A stretch of DNA of 64,000 bases from Seonamhaeicola sediminis. Its GTDB lineage: Bacteria > Bacteroidota > Bacteroidia > Flavobacteriales > Flavobacteriaceae. Position 1 is the first letter of the stretch. Each line of letters starts with the position of its first letter. Of this stretch, positions 26,788 to 35,136 are shown piece by piece. The notes beneath the pieces are model-generated. The model searched no databases and was not told the DNA's origin. It worked only from the letters and a program-made list of their open reading frames with translations. The stretch spans positions 124,001-188,000 of the forward strand of contig NZ_SMZJ02000005.1 of NCBI RefSeq assembly GCF_004358095.2. The letters run 5' to 3'. The position numbers were made by a program, and so were the translations under genes.

Positions 26788-27774
26788 ATGGGAGCTGTCA
26801 AAAAGATTTGTTGCATCTTAAGTTTTATGTATGCCATGCATGCCTTGGGACAAACCTGCTGTTCTGGTGGTATTCCCCTATCCAATAACATAGGTTTGCC
26901 TTTATCTGAAAAAGGCACTTTTCAATTCGGACTCAATTACGATTTTAATAATCTAAACACTTTAAATGCTGGCTCCGAACGACTGAATGACGACACACGG
27001 TTAAGAACTACACATTCTGTACTTCTTAACAGTAGCTTTGCCGTTACAAATACTTTGTCTGTTGAAGGATTATTTACATGGGTAAATCAACGTCGTATTA
27101 TTACAAGTCCTTTCGACGGAAGCAGAAATTTAGAAGCCTCTTCTGGCATTGGTGATGCCATTCTATTAGTTAAATATAATTTCCCGAACCTCATATCAAA
27201 AGATAGCGATTTAACCTTGGGATTGGGAACAAAGATCCCTTTAGGCTCATCTACCGAAGCAGATAGGAACGGTATATTACTTATTAACGATTTACAACCT
27301 GGAAGTAATGCTTGGGATATCATCTATTGGTTATCTACTGCGAAACGCTTTAATTTCAGGCCTTCGTTAAACGTCTCTACAAGGTTTGTATACAGAAATA
27401 CGGGTACTGATACAGAATATCTAGGAAACTCTACTTATAAATTCGGTAACGAATTTCAGGCTTTTTTAGGTTTTTCAGATCAATTTACGCTGCTAAAAAC
27501 ACTTGTATCACCAAATATAACCTTCAAGTATCGCAACACAGTAAAAGATAGAATTGAAGGTAGACAGCTTGATAACACTGGTGGTAATTGGATTTTTTTA
27601 ATCCCGAACATTTCCATAAACTTAACTCCTAATCTAACGCTGTCAACCAAGGCAGAATTACCACTTTACAGTAATGTAGACGGTACACAATTAACACCTA
27701 CTTATAGATTAACAACTGGCTTCCTGTATAAGCTATCTCCAAAAGAAAGTCCATTAAATTTTAATTCAAAATAA
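26788..27774 (+). CDS. Outer-membrane beta-barrel protein, transporter-like
   Basis: A 328-residue exported protein with a signal peptide ending near residue 21 (MHALGQ) and a short cysteine-bearing start, TCCSGG. The remainder alternates polar and hydrophobic residues in amphipathic strands with Gly/Asn turns, typical of an outer-membrane barrel, and resembles the MetA-pathway/putative-transporter barrel group. No catalytic motif is seen. The DUF3179 gene starts 1 base after its stop, so the two are translated together, and the GH26 gene follows. The 176 bp upstream hold the tail of the DUF559 repeat region and no clear promoter. Confidence 0.6.
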   Translation: MGAVKKICCILSFMYAMHALGQTCCSGGIPLSNNIGLPLSEKGTFQFGLNYDFNNLNTLNAGSERLNDDTRLRTTHSVLLNSSFAVTNTLSVEGLFTWVNQRRIITSPFDGSRNLEASSGIGDAILLVKYNFPNLISKDSDLTLGLGTKIPLGSSTEADRNGILLINDLQPGSNAWDIIYWLSTAKRFNFRPSLNVSTRFVYRNTGTDTEYLGNSTYKFGNEFQAFLGFSDQFTLLKTLVSPNITFKYRNTVKDRIEGRQLDNTGGNWIFLIPNISINLTPNLTLSTKAELPLYSNVDGTQLTPTYRLTTGFLYKLSPKESPLNFNSK

Positions 27775-27775
27775 A

Positions 27776-28840
27776 ATGAAAAAGTATTTAATTTTCTTGT
27801 TTACCATTACCCTTTTATGGTCTTGTAGCAGTTCTGAAACTATACCATTAGATAACCCGAACCCGTCACCGCAAGCCTTGGAATGGTTAATCCCTATAAA
27901 CGAAGTAAGAGATGGCGGCCCTGGGAAAGATGGGATTCCCTCAATCGATAAACCAAAATTCACCAACGCCAATAATGTCGATTTTTTGAACGATGATGAC
28001 TTGGTCATTGGTATTTTCCAAAACGATATTACTAGAGCTTACCCACACGTGGTCATGGATTGGCACGAAGTTACCAACGATGAAATAAACGGGGCTTTTT
28101 TTACATTAAATTATTGTCCGCTTACAGGCACAGCATTTGCTTGGGAAAGTGTATCGAAAAACGCAAGGACGACTTTTGGTGTTTCAGGACTCCTTTACAA
28201 TGCTAACTTGATAATGTACGATAGAAACACAGACAGCAATTGGTCGCAATTAGGATTAGAGTGTGTAAATGGCGAACTCATTGGAGACAAGCCTAAACTA
28301 TATAATGTGGTAGAAACGAATTGGGCTACTTGGAAAACACTATATCCCGATTCTCAGGTTTTAAATACCAATACAGGTTTTTCAAGATCTTATGGTATTT
28401 CTCCTTATGGCGATTATGCTGTAAACAACGAACGTTTTATCTTTAGGCCAGCCATAACAAACCCATCCCTACCAAACAAACAAAGGGTCTATACTATTAT
28501 TGATGATGACAAGGCAAAAGTTTATCAATTCTCTGACTTTGAAAACGGAAAAGTAATTCGCGATACTTTTAACGGTAATGATTATTTGATTGTTGGAAAT
28601 AGCAATATTATTAATGCCTTTAAATTAGACCCTAATACTTCTAACCACAATTTTAACTATAGTTTTAATAATTCTGAAGTTTTTTTTAGTGATGACAATG
28701 GTAATAGCTATTCTATTTTTGGGAATGTTGTAAGTAATTCTAGAAATGGCATATCTTTTGAGCCAGTAAAATCTGTAATGAGTTATTGGTTTGCTATCGC
28801 TGCATTTTACCCTGATCCAGAAATTTATGAGATTCCTTAA
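27776..28840 (+). CDS. DUF3179 domain lipoprotein
   Basis: A 354-residue exported protein with a lipobox at LLWSCSSS (Cys17) and a following Ser/Pro-rich spacer. It belongs to DUF3179, recognised by IPINEVRDGGPGKDGIPSID near the start and YCPLTGTAFAWE with its conserved cysteine near residue 117. The family is common in marine bacteria and archaea, and its activity is not known. It overlaps operonically with the barrel protein before it (1-bp gap) and precedes the GH26 mannanase by 27 bp, suggesting a three-gene surface unit. It contains no transmembrane helix beyond the signal. Confidence 0.82.
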   Translation: MKKYLIFLFTITLLWSCSSSETIPLDNPNPSPQALEWLIPINEVRDGGPGKDGIPSIDKPKFTNANNVDFLNDDDLVIGIFQNDITRAYPHVVMDWHEVTNDEINGAFFTLNYCPLTGTAFAWESVSKNARTTFGVSGLLYNANLIMYDRNTDSNWSQLGLECVNGELIGDKPKLYNVVETNWATWKTLYPDSQVLNTNTGFSRSYGISPYGDYAVNNERFIFRPAITNPSLPNKQRVYTIIDDDKAKVYQFSDFENGKVIRDTFNGNDYLIVGNSNIINAFKLDPNTSNHNFNYSFNNSEVFFSDDNGNSYSIFGNVVSNSRNGISFEPVKSVMSYWFAIAAFYPDPEIYEIP

Positions 28841-28867
28841 AATAATGCTCTAATACCATAATAATTG

Positions 28868-30007
28868 ATGAAACACATTATCAAAATTCTGGTACTAATT
28901 GTTTTTTTTTGTTTTAGTTGCCAAACTGATGACTTGGATTTATTTGACCCCAATGCGGTTAGAGACCCTATAACTATAGATTCTCAAATTACCTTTGCAG
29001 ACCCCAATTTGGTGCAAGAGGCAAAGGATTTACATGCCAGGTTGCAGCACATTACACAAAAAGGAATTGCCCTTGGCCAACAAGAGGCTGTTTTTGGTGG
29101 TTTGGACTTTTATGAATACAATTCACTCGAAAGCGATTTTAGTTTAGTGGCAGGAGATTACCCAGCCATTATTGGCTTCGATTTAGAGGGTTGGGAGCGT
29201 TGGGACACTTCAATCCCAATTGAGCGTTTTTTTTCTCGATGGGAAAGCGCTATAAAGAACGCCCATAAAAATGGCAGTATAATAACCATAAGTTGGCATG
29301 CCTCGAATCCATTATCAGGGGGCGATGCCTTTGACAGGACAAAAGTTGTAGGTGAAATGCTAGAAGGCGGATCTGTAAGGAGTAGATTTCTTCGCTACTT
29401 AGAAGATATTGCTTTCTTTCTTAACGAGTTAAAAGACGAGAATGGCCGCCCTATACCCGTTCTCTTTCGCCCATGGCATGAAATGAACGGGAATTTCTTC
29501 TATTGGGGCGAAGGCCTTAGAACAAACGAAGAGTTTAAACAGCTCTACAGGGATACCGTAACTATATTGAGCGAAACGTATAATGTTCATAATGCTTTAT
29601 ATGTTTATTCACCAAACATTGTAACCAACGCGGCTGAGTATATGAAGAATTACCCAGGTGACGATTATGTAGATATGCTCGGTATAGACCTTTATGATTT
29701 CAGAAATGGTAATTTTCTCAATGATGCTATTCGGAATTTAGATATCGTTGAAAGTATAGCCCGTGAAAAAAACATGCTTTTTGCACTCACCGAAACTGGA
29801 ATTGAGAATGTACCACAGAGCAATTGGTGGACCGATAATTTATATAGAGCTATACGAAGCAGTTCAATAACTTATGCTATGATTTGGAGGAATGCCAGAA
29901 AAGATCACTTTTTCGGGCCTTATGAAGGGCATCCTTCCGAAGAGGATTTTAGAACCTTTGTATCCAAAGACGTTATCTTATTAAACAGTGATATACAAAC
30001 GGAATAA
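28868..30007 (+). CDS. Glycoside hydrolase family 26 lipoprotein (beta-mannanase-like)
   Basis: A 379-residue exported protein. The signal ends in a lipobox (FFCFSC), so it should be anchored in the outer membrane. The TIM-barrel shows GH26 features: the acid/base Glu in RPWHEMNG near residue 200, a tryptophan/tyrosine-rich cleft (FFYWGE), GIDLYDF, and the nucleophile Glu in ALTETG near residue 307. Members cleave beta-1,4-mannan or related glucans. I use the ATG at 28868 instead of the TTG one codon earlier. There is no SusC/SusD pair nearby, so this is not a standard polysaccharide utilisation locus. Its end meets the convergent ygiQ gene with 3 bp between. Confidence 0.85.
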   Translation: MKHIIKILVLIVFFCFSCQTDDLDLFDPNAVRDPITIDSQITFADPNLVQEAKDLHARLQHITQKGIALGQQEAVFGGLDFYEYNSLESDFSLVAGDYPAIIGFDLEGWERWDTSIPIERFFSRWESAIKNAHKNGSIITISWHASNPLSGGDAFDRTKVVGEMLEGGSVRSRFLRYLEDIAFFLNELKDENGRPIPVLFRPWHEMNGNFFYWGEGLRTNEEFKQLYRDTVTILSETYNVHNALYVYSPNIVTNAAEYMKNYPGDDYVDMLGIDLYDFRNGNFLNDAIRNLDIVESIAREKNMLFALTETGIENVPQSNWWTDNLYRAIRSSSITYAMIWRNARKDHFFGPYEGHPSEEDFRTFVSKDVILLNSDIQTE

Positions 30008-30010
30008 TGC

Positions 30011-31957
30011 TTAGCGCCTCTTCTTCTTAGACCTAAACTTGGCTTTATTTTTTCTTTGATTAAAAGGCACAGCGTCATTAAAGGTATTCTTGGTTTTACC
30101 AGGTTTGTTTTTGCGCCATTTATCATTTTCGGGTAACAGTACCTTCAACAAATCTGTACGCCCAAGTTTGTTTAATGTATTTTTAATCCAAGCTCTATTT
30201 TCATGTCTATACCAAAAGAAAAATCGATGTTGCTCATCCTTCTCCTTTTGGGTTTTAGGTGTTTTTACTTTTTCAAGTGTGTAAGGGTGGTATCCACTAT
30301 AGTAAATCACCGTAGCCACTGTCATAGGCGTTGGTGTAAAACCTTGCACTTGCTCTAACTGAAAGCCCATATCCTTAGTTTCGGCTGCTAAATCTGCCAT
30401 ATCTTCAGCTTCACATGCCGGGTGATTGGATATAAAATAAGGTATAAGTTGAAGTTTTAATTTCTTACTATTATTTATTTTGTCAAAACGTTCCTTAAAC
30501 TTGTGAAAATATTTGAATGATGGTTTACGCATCAATTTTAAAACAGGATCACTAGTATGTTCTGGGGCTACTTTTAAACGTCCCGAAACATGTTTGGTCA
30601 TAACCTCCTCAGTATAATCATCTAGCTCTTTGGCATCGGCATTTTTATTAAATTCTGGCACCAACATATCATGCCGAATACCACTTCCTATAAACGATTT
30701 TTTAACCTTCGGATGGTTATCAACCGCTTGATATAATTGGGTTAAAGGTTTATGTGAGGTATCTAAATTACTACATATAACTGGCGAAATACAAGATGGA
30801 GCTACACACTTATCACATATTTCTTGAACCTTACCTTTCATTTTGTACATATTGGCACTTGGTCCACCAATATCTGAAAGATAGCCTTTAAAGTCTGGCA
30901 TATTTGCAATCGTATCAACTTCCCTTAATACAGATTCTTGACTACGAGACGCAATAAATTTGCCCTGATGTGCTGAAATGGTACAAAAACTACATCCGCC
31001 AAAACAGCCACGGTGTATGTTGATGGAAAATTTAATCATTTCATATGCAGGAATAGGTCCGCGTTTGTTGTATTTGGGGTGTGGTAACCTGGTATATGGC
31101 AATTCAAAAGAAGCATCAATTTCTTCTTCAGTCATTGTAGGATATGGCGGGTTAATCATCAACGTTTTATTGCCTACTTTTTGAAAAATACGTCGTGCAT
31201 ACAACTTATTACTCTCTTGCTCTATCACTTTAAAATTAGAAGCAAAGGTTTTTTTGTCGTTCAAACAATCGTCGTGAGATGCTATTTCTACATCTTCCCA
31301 ATTTTTATTTTTCGGGATATCTTCTTCATTTTCAATTAATAATACCGTTTGCTTTATGGTATTGATACTATGAAAAGGCACACCTTTTTGCAACAACCTT
31401 ACAATTTCTCTAAGAGGTTGCTCTCCCATACCATATACTAACATATCAGCCTTGGAACTTACTAGAATAGAAGGCATCAATTTATCACTCCAATAATCAT
31501 AATGTGTTACACGTCTTAAAGAAGCTTCAATACCACCTATGAGCACTGGAATATCTGGCCACTTTTCCTTTAAAATATTTGAGTAAACAGTTGTTGCGTA
31601 ATCTGGTCTAAAACCAATATCTCCATTAGGTGTGTAGGCGTCTTTTTTACGTTTTCTCTTGTTAGCATTATAATTACTAACCATAGGATCCATACAACCC
31701 CCTGTAACTCCAAAAAACAACTTTGGAGCCCCTAGTTTTACAAAATCCTGAAGATTATCATTGACATTAGGTTGAGGCACAATAGCAACTCTTAAACCAT
31801 AACTTTCTAAAATACGCCCAATAACAGCAGGACCAAAAGAAGGATGATCCACATAAGCATCCCCGCTAAACAAAATAACGTCTAATGCATCCCAACCACG
31901 AATTTTAACCTCTTTGTTTGTGGTGGGCAACCAATTTGATAACCTTAACTCCTCCAT
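30011..31957 (-). CDS. YgiQ family radical SAM protein
   Basis: A 648-residue cytosolic protein of the YgiQ family. An N-terminal region binds cobalamin-like or accessory structures in relatives (WLPTTNKEV, DVILFSGDAYVDHPSFG), followed by the radical SAM core with the iron-sulfur motif CxxxCxxC in HRGCFGGCSFCTISAHQG. A second cysteine set (CDKCVAPSC) lies further on, and the C-terminus is basic (KKNKAKFRSKKKRR), as in other members. The reaction is unknown. A TACTTTTG box at 31965-31972 lies only 8 bases before the ATG, so the message is probably leaderless or nearly so. Confidence 0.9.
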   Translation of the reverse strand: MEELRLSNWLPTTNKEVKIRGWDALDVILFSGDAYVDHPSFGPAVIGRILESYGLRVAIVPQPNVNDNLQDFVKLGAPKLFFGVTGGCMDPMVSNYNANKRKRKKDAYTPNGDIGFRPDYATTVYSNILKEKWPDIPVLIGGIEASLRRVTHYDYWSDKLMPSILVSSKADMLVYGMGEQPLREIVRLLQKGVPFHSINTIKQTVLLIENEEDIPKNKNWEDVEIASHDDCLNDKKTFASNFKVIEQESNKLYARRIFQKVGNKTLMINPPYPTMTEEEIDASFELPYTRLPHPKYNKRGPIPAYEMIKFSINIHRGCFGGCSFCTISAHQGKFIASRSQESVLREVDTIANMPDFKGYLSDIGGPSANMYKMKGKVQEICDKCVAPSCISPVICSNLDTSHKPLTQLYQAVDNHPKVKKSFIGSGIRHDMLVPEFNKNADAKELDDYTEEVMTKHVSGRLKVAPEHTSDPVLKLMRKPSFKYFHKFKERFDKINNSKKLKLQLIPYFISNHPACEAEDMADLAAETKDMGFQLEQVQGFTPTPMTVATVIYYSGYHPYTLEKVKTPKTQKEKDEQHRFFFWYRHENRAWIKNTLNKLGRTDLLKVLLPENDKWRKNKPGKTKNTFNDAVPFNQRKNKAKFRSKKKRR

Positions 31958-31964
31958 AGAACTG

Positions 31965-31972
31965 CAAAAGTA
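31965..31972 (-). promoter_or_regulatory. -7 element of ygiQ, implying a near-leaderless message
   Basis: TACTTTTG on the minus strand matches TAnnTTTG. With a start about 7 bases on, transcription begins at or next to the ATG at 31957. Confidence 0.5.
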
Positions 31973-32060
31973 ATTAAAAAATCATTGGTTGATGTTTTAT
32001 AAAGTATTGATTGAGAAACACATCAAAGTTAAAGAAGTATTAGAAAATAAAAAAAGAGTG

Positions 32061-32068
32061 TATTTTTG
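32061..32068 (+). promoter_or_regulatory. -7 element that decides the Sua5-type gene start
   Basis: TATTTTTG matches TAnnTTTG and puts the transcript start near 32075, past the upstream in-frame codons. This favours the ATG at 32088. Confidence 0.5.
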
Positions 32069-32087
32069 CACCTCGTTTAAAAACTAT

Positions 32088-33050
32088 ATGAGTATCATTT
32101 CAAAAGATATAAAAAAAGCTGCAGCTATTTTAAGCGCTGAAAAACTTGTTGCCATACCAACGGAAACCGTTTACGGGCTTGCAGGAAACATTTATAGCGA
32201 AAAAGCTATTAAAAGTATTTTTGAAATAAAAAAAAGACCATTTTTTAATCCACTCATAGTTCATATTCCGTCAATTGAAAAATTAAAGGATATAGCTAGT
32301 TATGTTCCGCCTAAAGCTCAAAAATTAGCTGAAACCTTCTGGCCAGGATCTATGACACTGGTATTGAAAAAACAACAGGCTATTCCAGATTTAGTAACAG
32401 CTGGCAAAGATACTGTAGCCGTAAGAGTACCTAATCACCCTATTACCTTAAAGCTTTTAAAACAGCTACCTTTCCCTTTAGCCGCTCCCAGCGCCAATCC
32501 TTTTGGAAGTATCAGCCCTACTAAAGCAGAACATGTTGCTGCTTATTTTGAAAATGCTATTGAACAAGTTTTGGATGGTGGCTCTTGTGAAAATGGTATC
32601 GAATCTACTATCATTGGTTTTGAAAATGATGAGCCTGTTATTTATAGACTTGGGGCTTTAGCATTAGAAGACATTGAAAAGGTAGTTGGCCCCGTGACTT
32701 TAAAAAATAAAAAAGAAATAAAGCCTGATGCTCCAGGGATGCTGGCTCGTCATTATGCTCCCAACACAACAACTTATTTATGTGATTCTATATTAGAGGA
32801 AATTGAAAAACATCAAGGAAAACGCATTGGTATCCTATCTTTTAAAACGAGATTTGAAGATGACCGTGTTACATATCAAATCATTCTCTCAGAAAAGGGT
32901 AATTTGGCTGAAGCTATGTCTAAACTTTATGCCTCAATGCACCACCTAGACCATCAAAATTTAGATATAATCATTGCCGAACGGTTTCCTAATTTTGGAC
33001 TTGGAAAATCTATAAACGACCGATTGCAACGAGCTACTTTTAGCAATTAA
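32088..33050 (+). CDS. L-threonylcarbamoyladenylate synthase (Sua5/YrdC/TsaC type)
   Basis: A 320-residue enzyme that makes threonylcarbamoyl-AMP from threonine, bicarbonate and ATP, the first step of t6A37 tRNA modification. The YrdC domain begins at residue 1 with KLVAIPTETVYGLAGN and continues through KKRPFFNPLIVHI, FWPGSMTLVLKK, VAVRVPNHP and APSANPFGSISPT. A C-terminal Sua5 domain follows the linker PDAPGMLARHYAPNT. It is thus the two-domain Sua5 form, not the short TsaC. An upstream in-frame extension of 33 codons is rejected because the promoter box at 32061 lies within it, and family members start at the MSIISKDIKKA equivalent. Confidence 0.93.
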   Translation: MSIISKDIKKAAAILSAEKLVAIPTETVYGLAGNIYSEKAIKSIFEIKKRPFFNPLIVHIPSIEKLKDIASYVPPKAQKLAETFWPGSMTLVLKKQQAIPDLVTAGKDTVAVRVPNHPITLKLLKQLPFPLAAPSANPFGSISPTKAEHVAAYFENAIEQVLDGGSCENGIESTIIGFENDEPVIYRLGALALEDIEKVVGPVTLKNKKEIKPDAPGMLARHYAPNTTTYLCDSILEEIEKHQGKRIGILSFKTRFEDDRVTYQIILSEKGNLAEAMSKLYASMHHLDHQNLDIIIAERFPNFGLGKSINDRLQRATFSN

Positions 33051-33105
33051 ATTTCACCACTTCCAGCTATCTGATTTTCAGCTTCAAAAAATCTCCAAAC
33101 AGGGT

Positions 33106-33135
33106 TTGTTTATCAAATATTTAATCGTAAATTTG
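33106..33135 (+). promoter_or_regulatory. Full Bacteroidota promoter for the rplM-rpsI operon
   Basis: TTG at 33106-33108, exactly 19 bases, then TAAATTTG at 33128-33135. A complete consensus match, as expected for a ribosomal protein operon. Confidence 0.75.
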
Positions 33136-33182
33136 CAAACTCTTTTTTGAAGAGGAATGTTTAATAAATAAAAATAATTAGT

Positions 33183-33638
33183 GTGGACACATTAAGCTAC
33201 AAAACGATTTCAGCAAACAAAGCTACTGTAAATAAGCAGTGGGTTTTAGTTGATGCTGAAGGTCAGGCGCTTGGTCGTTTAGCATCTAAAGTTGCAAAAC
33301 TTTTAAGAGGTAAACACAAGCCAAACTTCACACCACACGTTGATTGCGGAGATAACGTTATTGTTATAAATGCAGAAAAAATCAACTTAACAGGAAACAA
33401 GTGGACAGATAAGTCATATATCCGTCATACAGGTTACCCTGGTGGTCAAAGAAGTTTATCTGCTACAGAATTGTTTGGAAAAGATCCAGCAAGAATAGTA
33501 GAAAAATCAGTAAAAGGAATGTTGCCTAAAAACAAATTAGGGGCAGCTTTATTCCGTAATTTAAATGTTGTTGTAGGTCCTGAGCACAAACATGAAGCTC
33601 AAAAACCTAAAACAATTAACTTAAACGAATTCAATTAA
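33183..33638 (+). CDS. rplM: Ribosomal protein uL13
   Basis: A 151-residue large-subunit protein that binds 23S rRNA early in assembly. It starts with a GTG ([13 protein letters not shown]), a start common for this gene in flavobacteria. Family motifs [33 protein letters not shown] and GMLPKNKLG are present. A perfect promoter is 48 bp upstream, and its stop overlaps the rpsI start by 1 base (TAATG), so translation of the pair is coupled. Confidence 0.97.
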   Translation: MDTLSYKTISANKATVNKQWVLVDAEGQALGRLASKVAKLLRGKHKPNFTPHVDCGDNVIVINAEKINLTGNKWTDKSYIRHTGYPGGQRSLSATELFGKDPARIVEKSVKGMLPKNKLGAALFRNLNVVVGPEHKHEAQKPKTINLNEFN

Positions 33639-34024
33639 TGGACGTAATTCACAAAATTGGCCGTAGAAAGACGGCTGTTGCACGTGTATATGTTGCCTCA
33701 GGAAAGGGAAACATTACGATTAACAAAAAAGACTTAGCGGATTACTTTACTACAGCTACTTTACAGTACAAAGTAAAGCAACCATTAGCTTTGACTAACA
33801 ATGATGGCAACTTTGATATTACAGTAAATGTATATGGAGGTGGCATTACTGGTCAAGCTGAAGCTGTTCGTTTAGCAATTTCTCGTGCTTTATGCGAGGT
33901 GGATGCTGAAAACAGAGCTATCTTAAAACCTGAAGGTTTATTAACTAGAGATCCAAGAATGGTAGAGCGTAAAAAATTCGGTCAGAAAAAAGCGCGTAAG
34001 AAATTCCAGTTCTCTAAACGTTAA
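33638..34024 (+). CDS. rpsI: Ribosomal protein uS9
   Basis: A 128-residue small-subunit protein whose basic C-terminal tail reaches the decoding-centre tRNA. The start HKIGRRKTAVARVYVASGKGNI, the middle GGGITGQAEAVRLAISRAL and the tail RKKFGQKKARKKFQFSKR are all typical. It overlaps rplM by 1 base. The 247 bp downstream before rpsB contain a long hairpin, a repeat palindrome and the rpsB leader. Confidence 0.97.
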   Translation: MDVIHKIGRRKTAVARVYVASGKGNITINKKDLADYFTTATLQYKVKQPLALTNNDGNFDITVNVYGGGITGQAEAVRLAISRALCEVDAENRAILKPEGLLTRDPRMVERKKFGQKKARKKFQFSKR

Positions 34025-34033
34025 TATTATCCT

Positions 34034-34076
34034 CAACTTGATTGGGAATCTCTTTAAGAGTTATCCAATCAAGTTG
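34034..34076 (+). other. Long hairpin after rpsI
   Basis: CAACTTGATTGG (34034-34045) pairs with CCAATCAAGTTG (34065-34076), and the enclosed segment has its own CTCTTTAAGAG palindrome. There is no U-run, so it is not a standard intrinsic terminator; it may protect the rplM-rpsI 3' end. Confidence 0.55.
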
Positions 34077-34108
34077 AAAATTTAAAACTATTAAGTTCCT
34101 GAAACAAA

Positions 34109-34124
34109 CCCGATAGCTATCGGG
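34109..34124. repeat. Palindrome CCCGATAGCTATCGGG between rpsI and rpsB
   Basis: A perfect 16-bp palindrome, GC-rich against AT-rich surroundings, with weaker outer arms TCCTG and CAGGA. I recall the same sequence as a frequent intergenic REP-like repeat in Flavobacteriaceae; only one copy is in this window. Confidence 0.55.
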
Positions 34125-34191
34125 ACAGGATAATTAAAAACAGTTATTGTTGTTCCTAGCTACCAGTAAAAATTTGAGAGCAGGATTTAGT

Positions 34192-34244
34192 TTAGCATCT
34201 AAATGATTAAGGCGATTTGAAAATGACCACTTAATCATTGCTAA
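34192..34244 (+). promoter_or_regulatory. Structured leader of rpsB, candidate autoregulatory element
   Basis: AATGATTAAG (34202-34211) pairs perfectly with CTTAATCATT (34230-34239). Outside it TTAGC (34192-34196) pairs with GCTAA (34240-34244) across a 5-base bulge on the 5' side. The apical loop is 18 bases. The structure ends 27 bp before the rpsB start, a common place for ribosomal protein leaders that bind the encoded protein. Confidence 0.55.
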
Positions 34245-34271
34245 TTCAACAGAACGTAAACTATTACAAAA

Positions 34272-35042
34272 ATGGCAGTAGAAGTAAAAGAATTACTTGA
34301 AGCAGGTGTACACTTTGGTCACCTAACACGTAAGTGGGATCCAAACATGGCTCCTTACGTTTATATGGAACGTAACGGTATCCATATTATTAACCTTTAC
34401 AAAACAGCAGCAAAAATTGATGAAGCAAACGCAGCATTAGCTAAAATTGCAGCTTCTGGAAGAAAAATTTTATTTGTTGCAACCAAAAAACAAGCAAAAG
34501 ATATTGTTGCTGAAAAAGCAGGAGCTATTAACATGCCTTACATCACTGAGAGATGGCCAGGTGGTATGTTAACAAACTTTGTTACTATTAGAAAAGCTGT
34601 TAAAAAAATGGCTTCAATTGATAGAATGAAGAAAGATGGTACCTTTAACACACTTTCTAAAAAAGAACGTTTACAAGTAGACCGCTTAAGAGCTAAATTA
34701 GAGAAAAACTTAGGTTCAATCTCTGATATGACTCGCTTACCAGGCGCTTTATTTGTAGTAGATATTAAGCGTGAGCACATTGCTATCAAAGAAGCTCAAA
34801 AATTAAACATTCCAATTTTTGCTATGGTAGATACAAACTCAGACCCACGTCAGGTTGATTATGTAATACCATCAAATGATGATGCTTCTAAATCAATTGA
34901 TAAAATTTTATCATGTGTAACTGATGCCATTGCAGGTGGTTTAGCAGAACGTAAAGCTGAAAAAGATGCTGCTACAGCTGAAAAAGATGCTCCAAAAGCT
35001 AAAACTTCTAAAAAGGCAGCAATTGCTGAAGAAGAAGAATAA
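34272..35042 (+). CDS. rpsB: Ribosomal protein uS2
   Basis: A 256-residue small-subunit protein that joins late and is needed to bind bS1. Recognisable motifs are LLEAGVHFGHLTRKWDPNM, RWPGGMLTNFVTIR, LPGALFVVDIKREHIA and IPIFAMVDTNSDP. The C-terminus has a Lys/Ala-rich extension (residues about 225-256), typical of Bacteroidota. It is followed by tsf after 94 bp, the usual pairing. A bulged stem-loop just upstream may control its translation. Confidence 0.97.
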   Translation: MAVEVKELLEAGVHFGHLTRKWDPNMAPYVYMERNGIHIINLYKTAAKIDEANAALAKIAASGRKILFVATKKQAKDIVAEKAGAINMPYITERWPGGMLTNFVTIRKAVKKMASIDRMKKDGTFNTLSKKERLQVDRLRAKLEKNLGSISDMTRLPGALFVVDIKREHIAIKEAQKLNIPIFAMVDTNSDPRQVDYVIPSNDDASKSIDKILSCVTDAIAGGLAERKAEKDAATAEKDAPKAKTSKKAAIAEEEE

Positions 35043-35136
35043 ACTTTATATAATAATTAAGTAATATTTGTGAGTCGTTTAATTCTTTTCTTGTAAAATA
35101 AATTAAGCGACTTATTTAATAAAATGCATAGAAATT

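Noticed and set aside
31989-32087. A 33-residue N-terminal extension of the Sua5-type protein
   Set aside because: A promoter box lies inside it (32061-32068) and the YrdC domain starts directly after the ATG at 32088.
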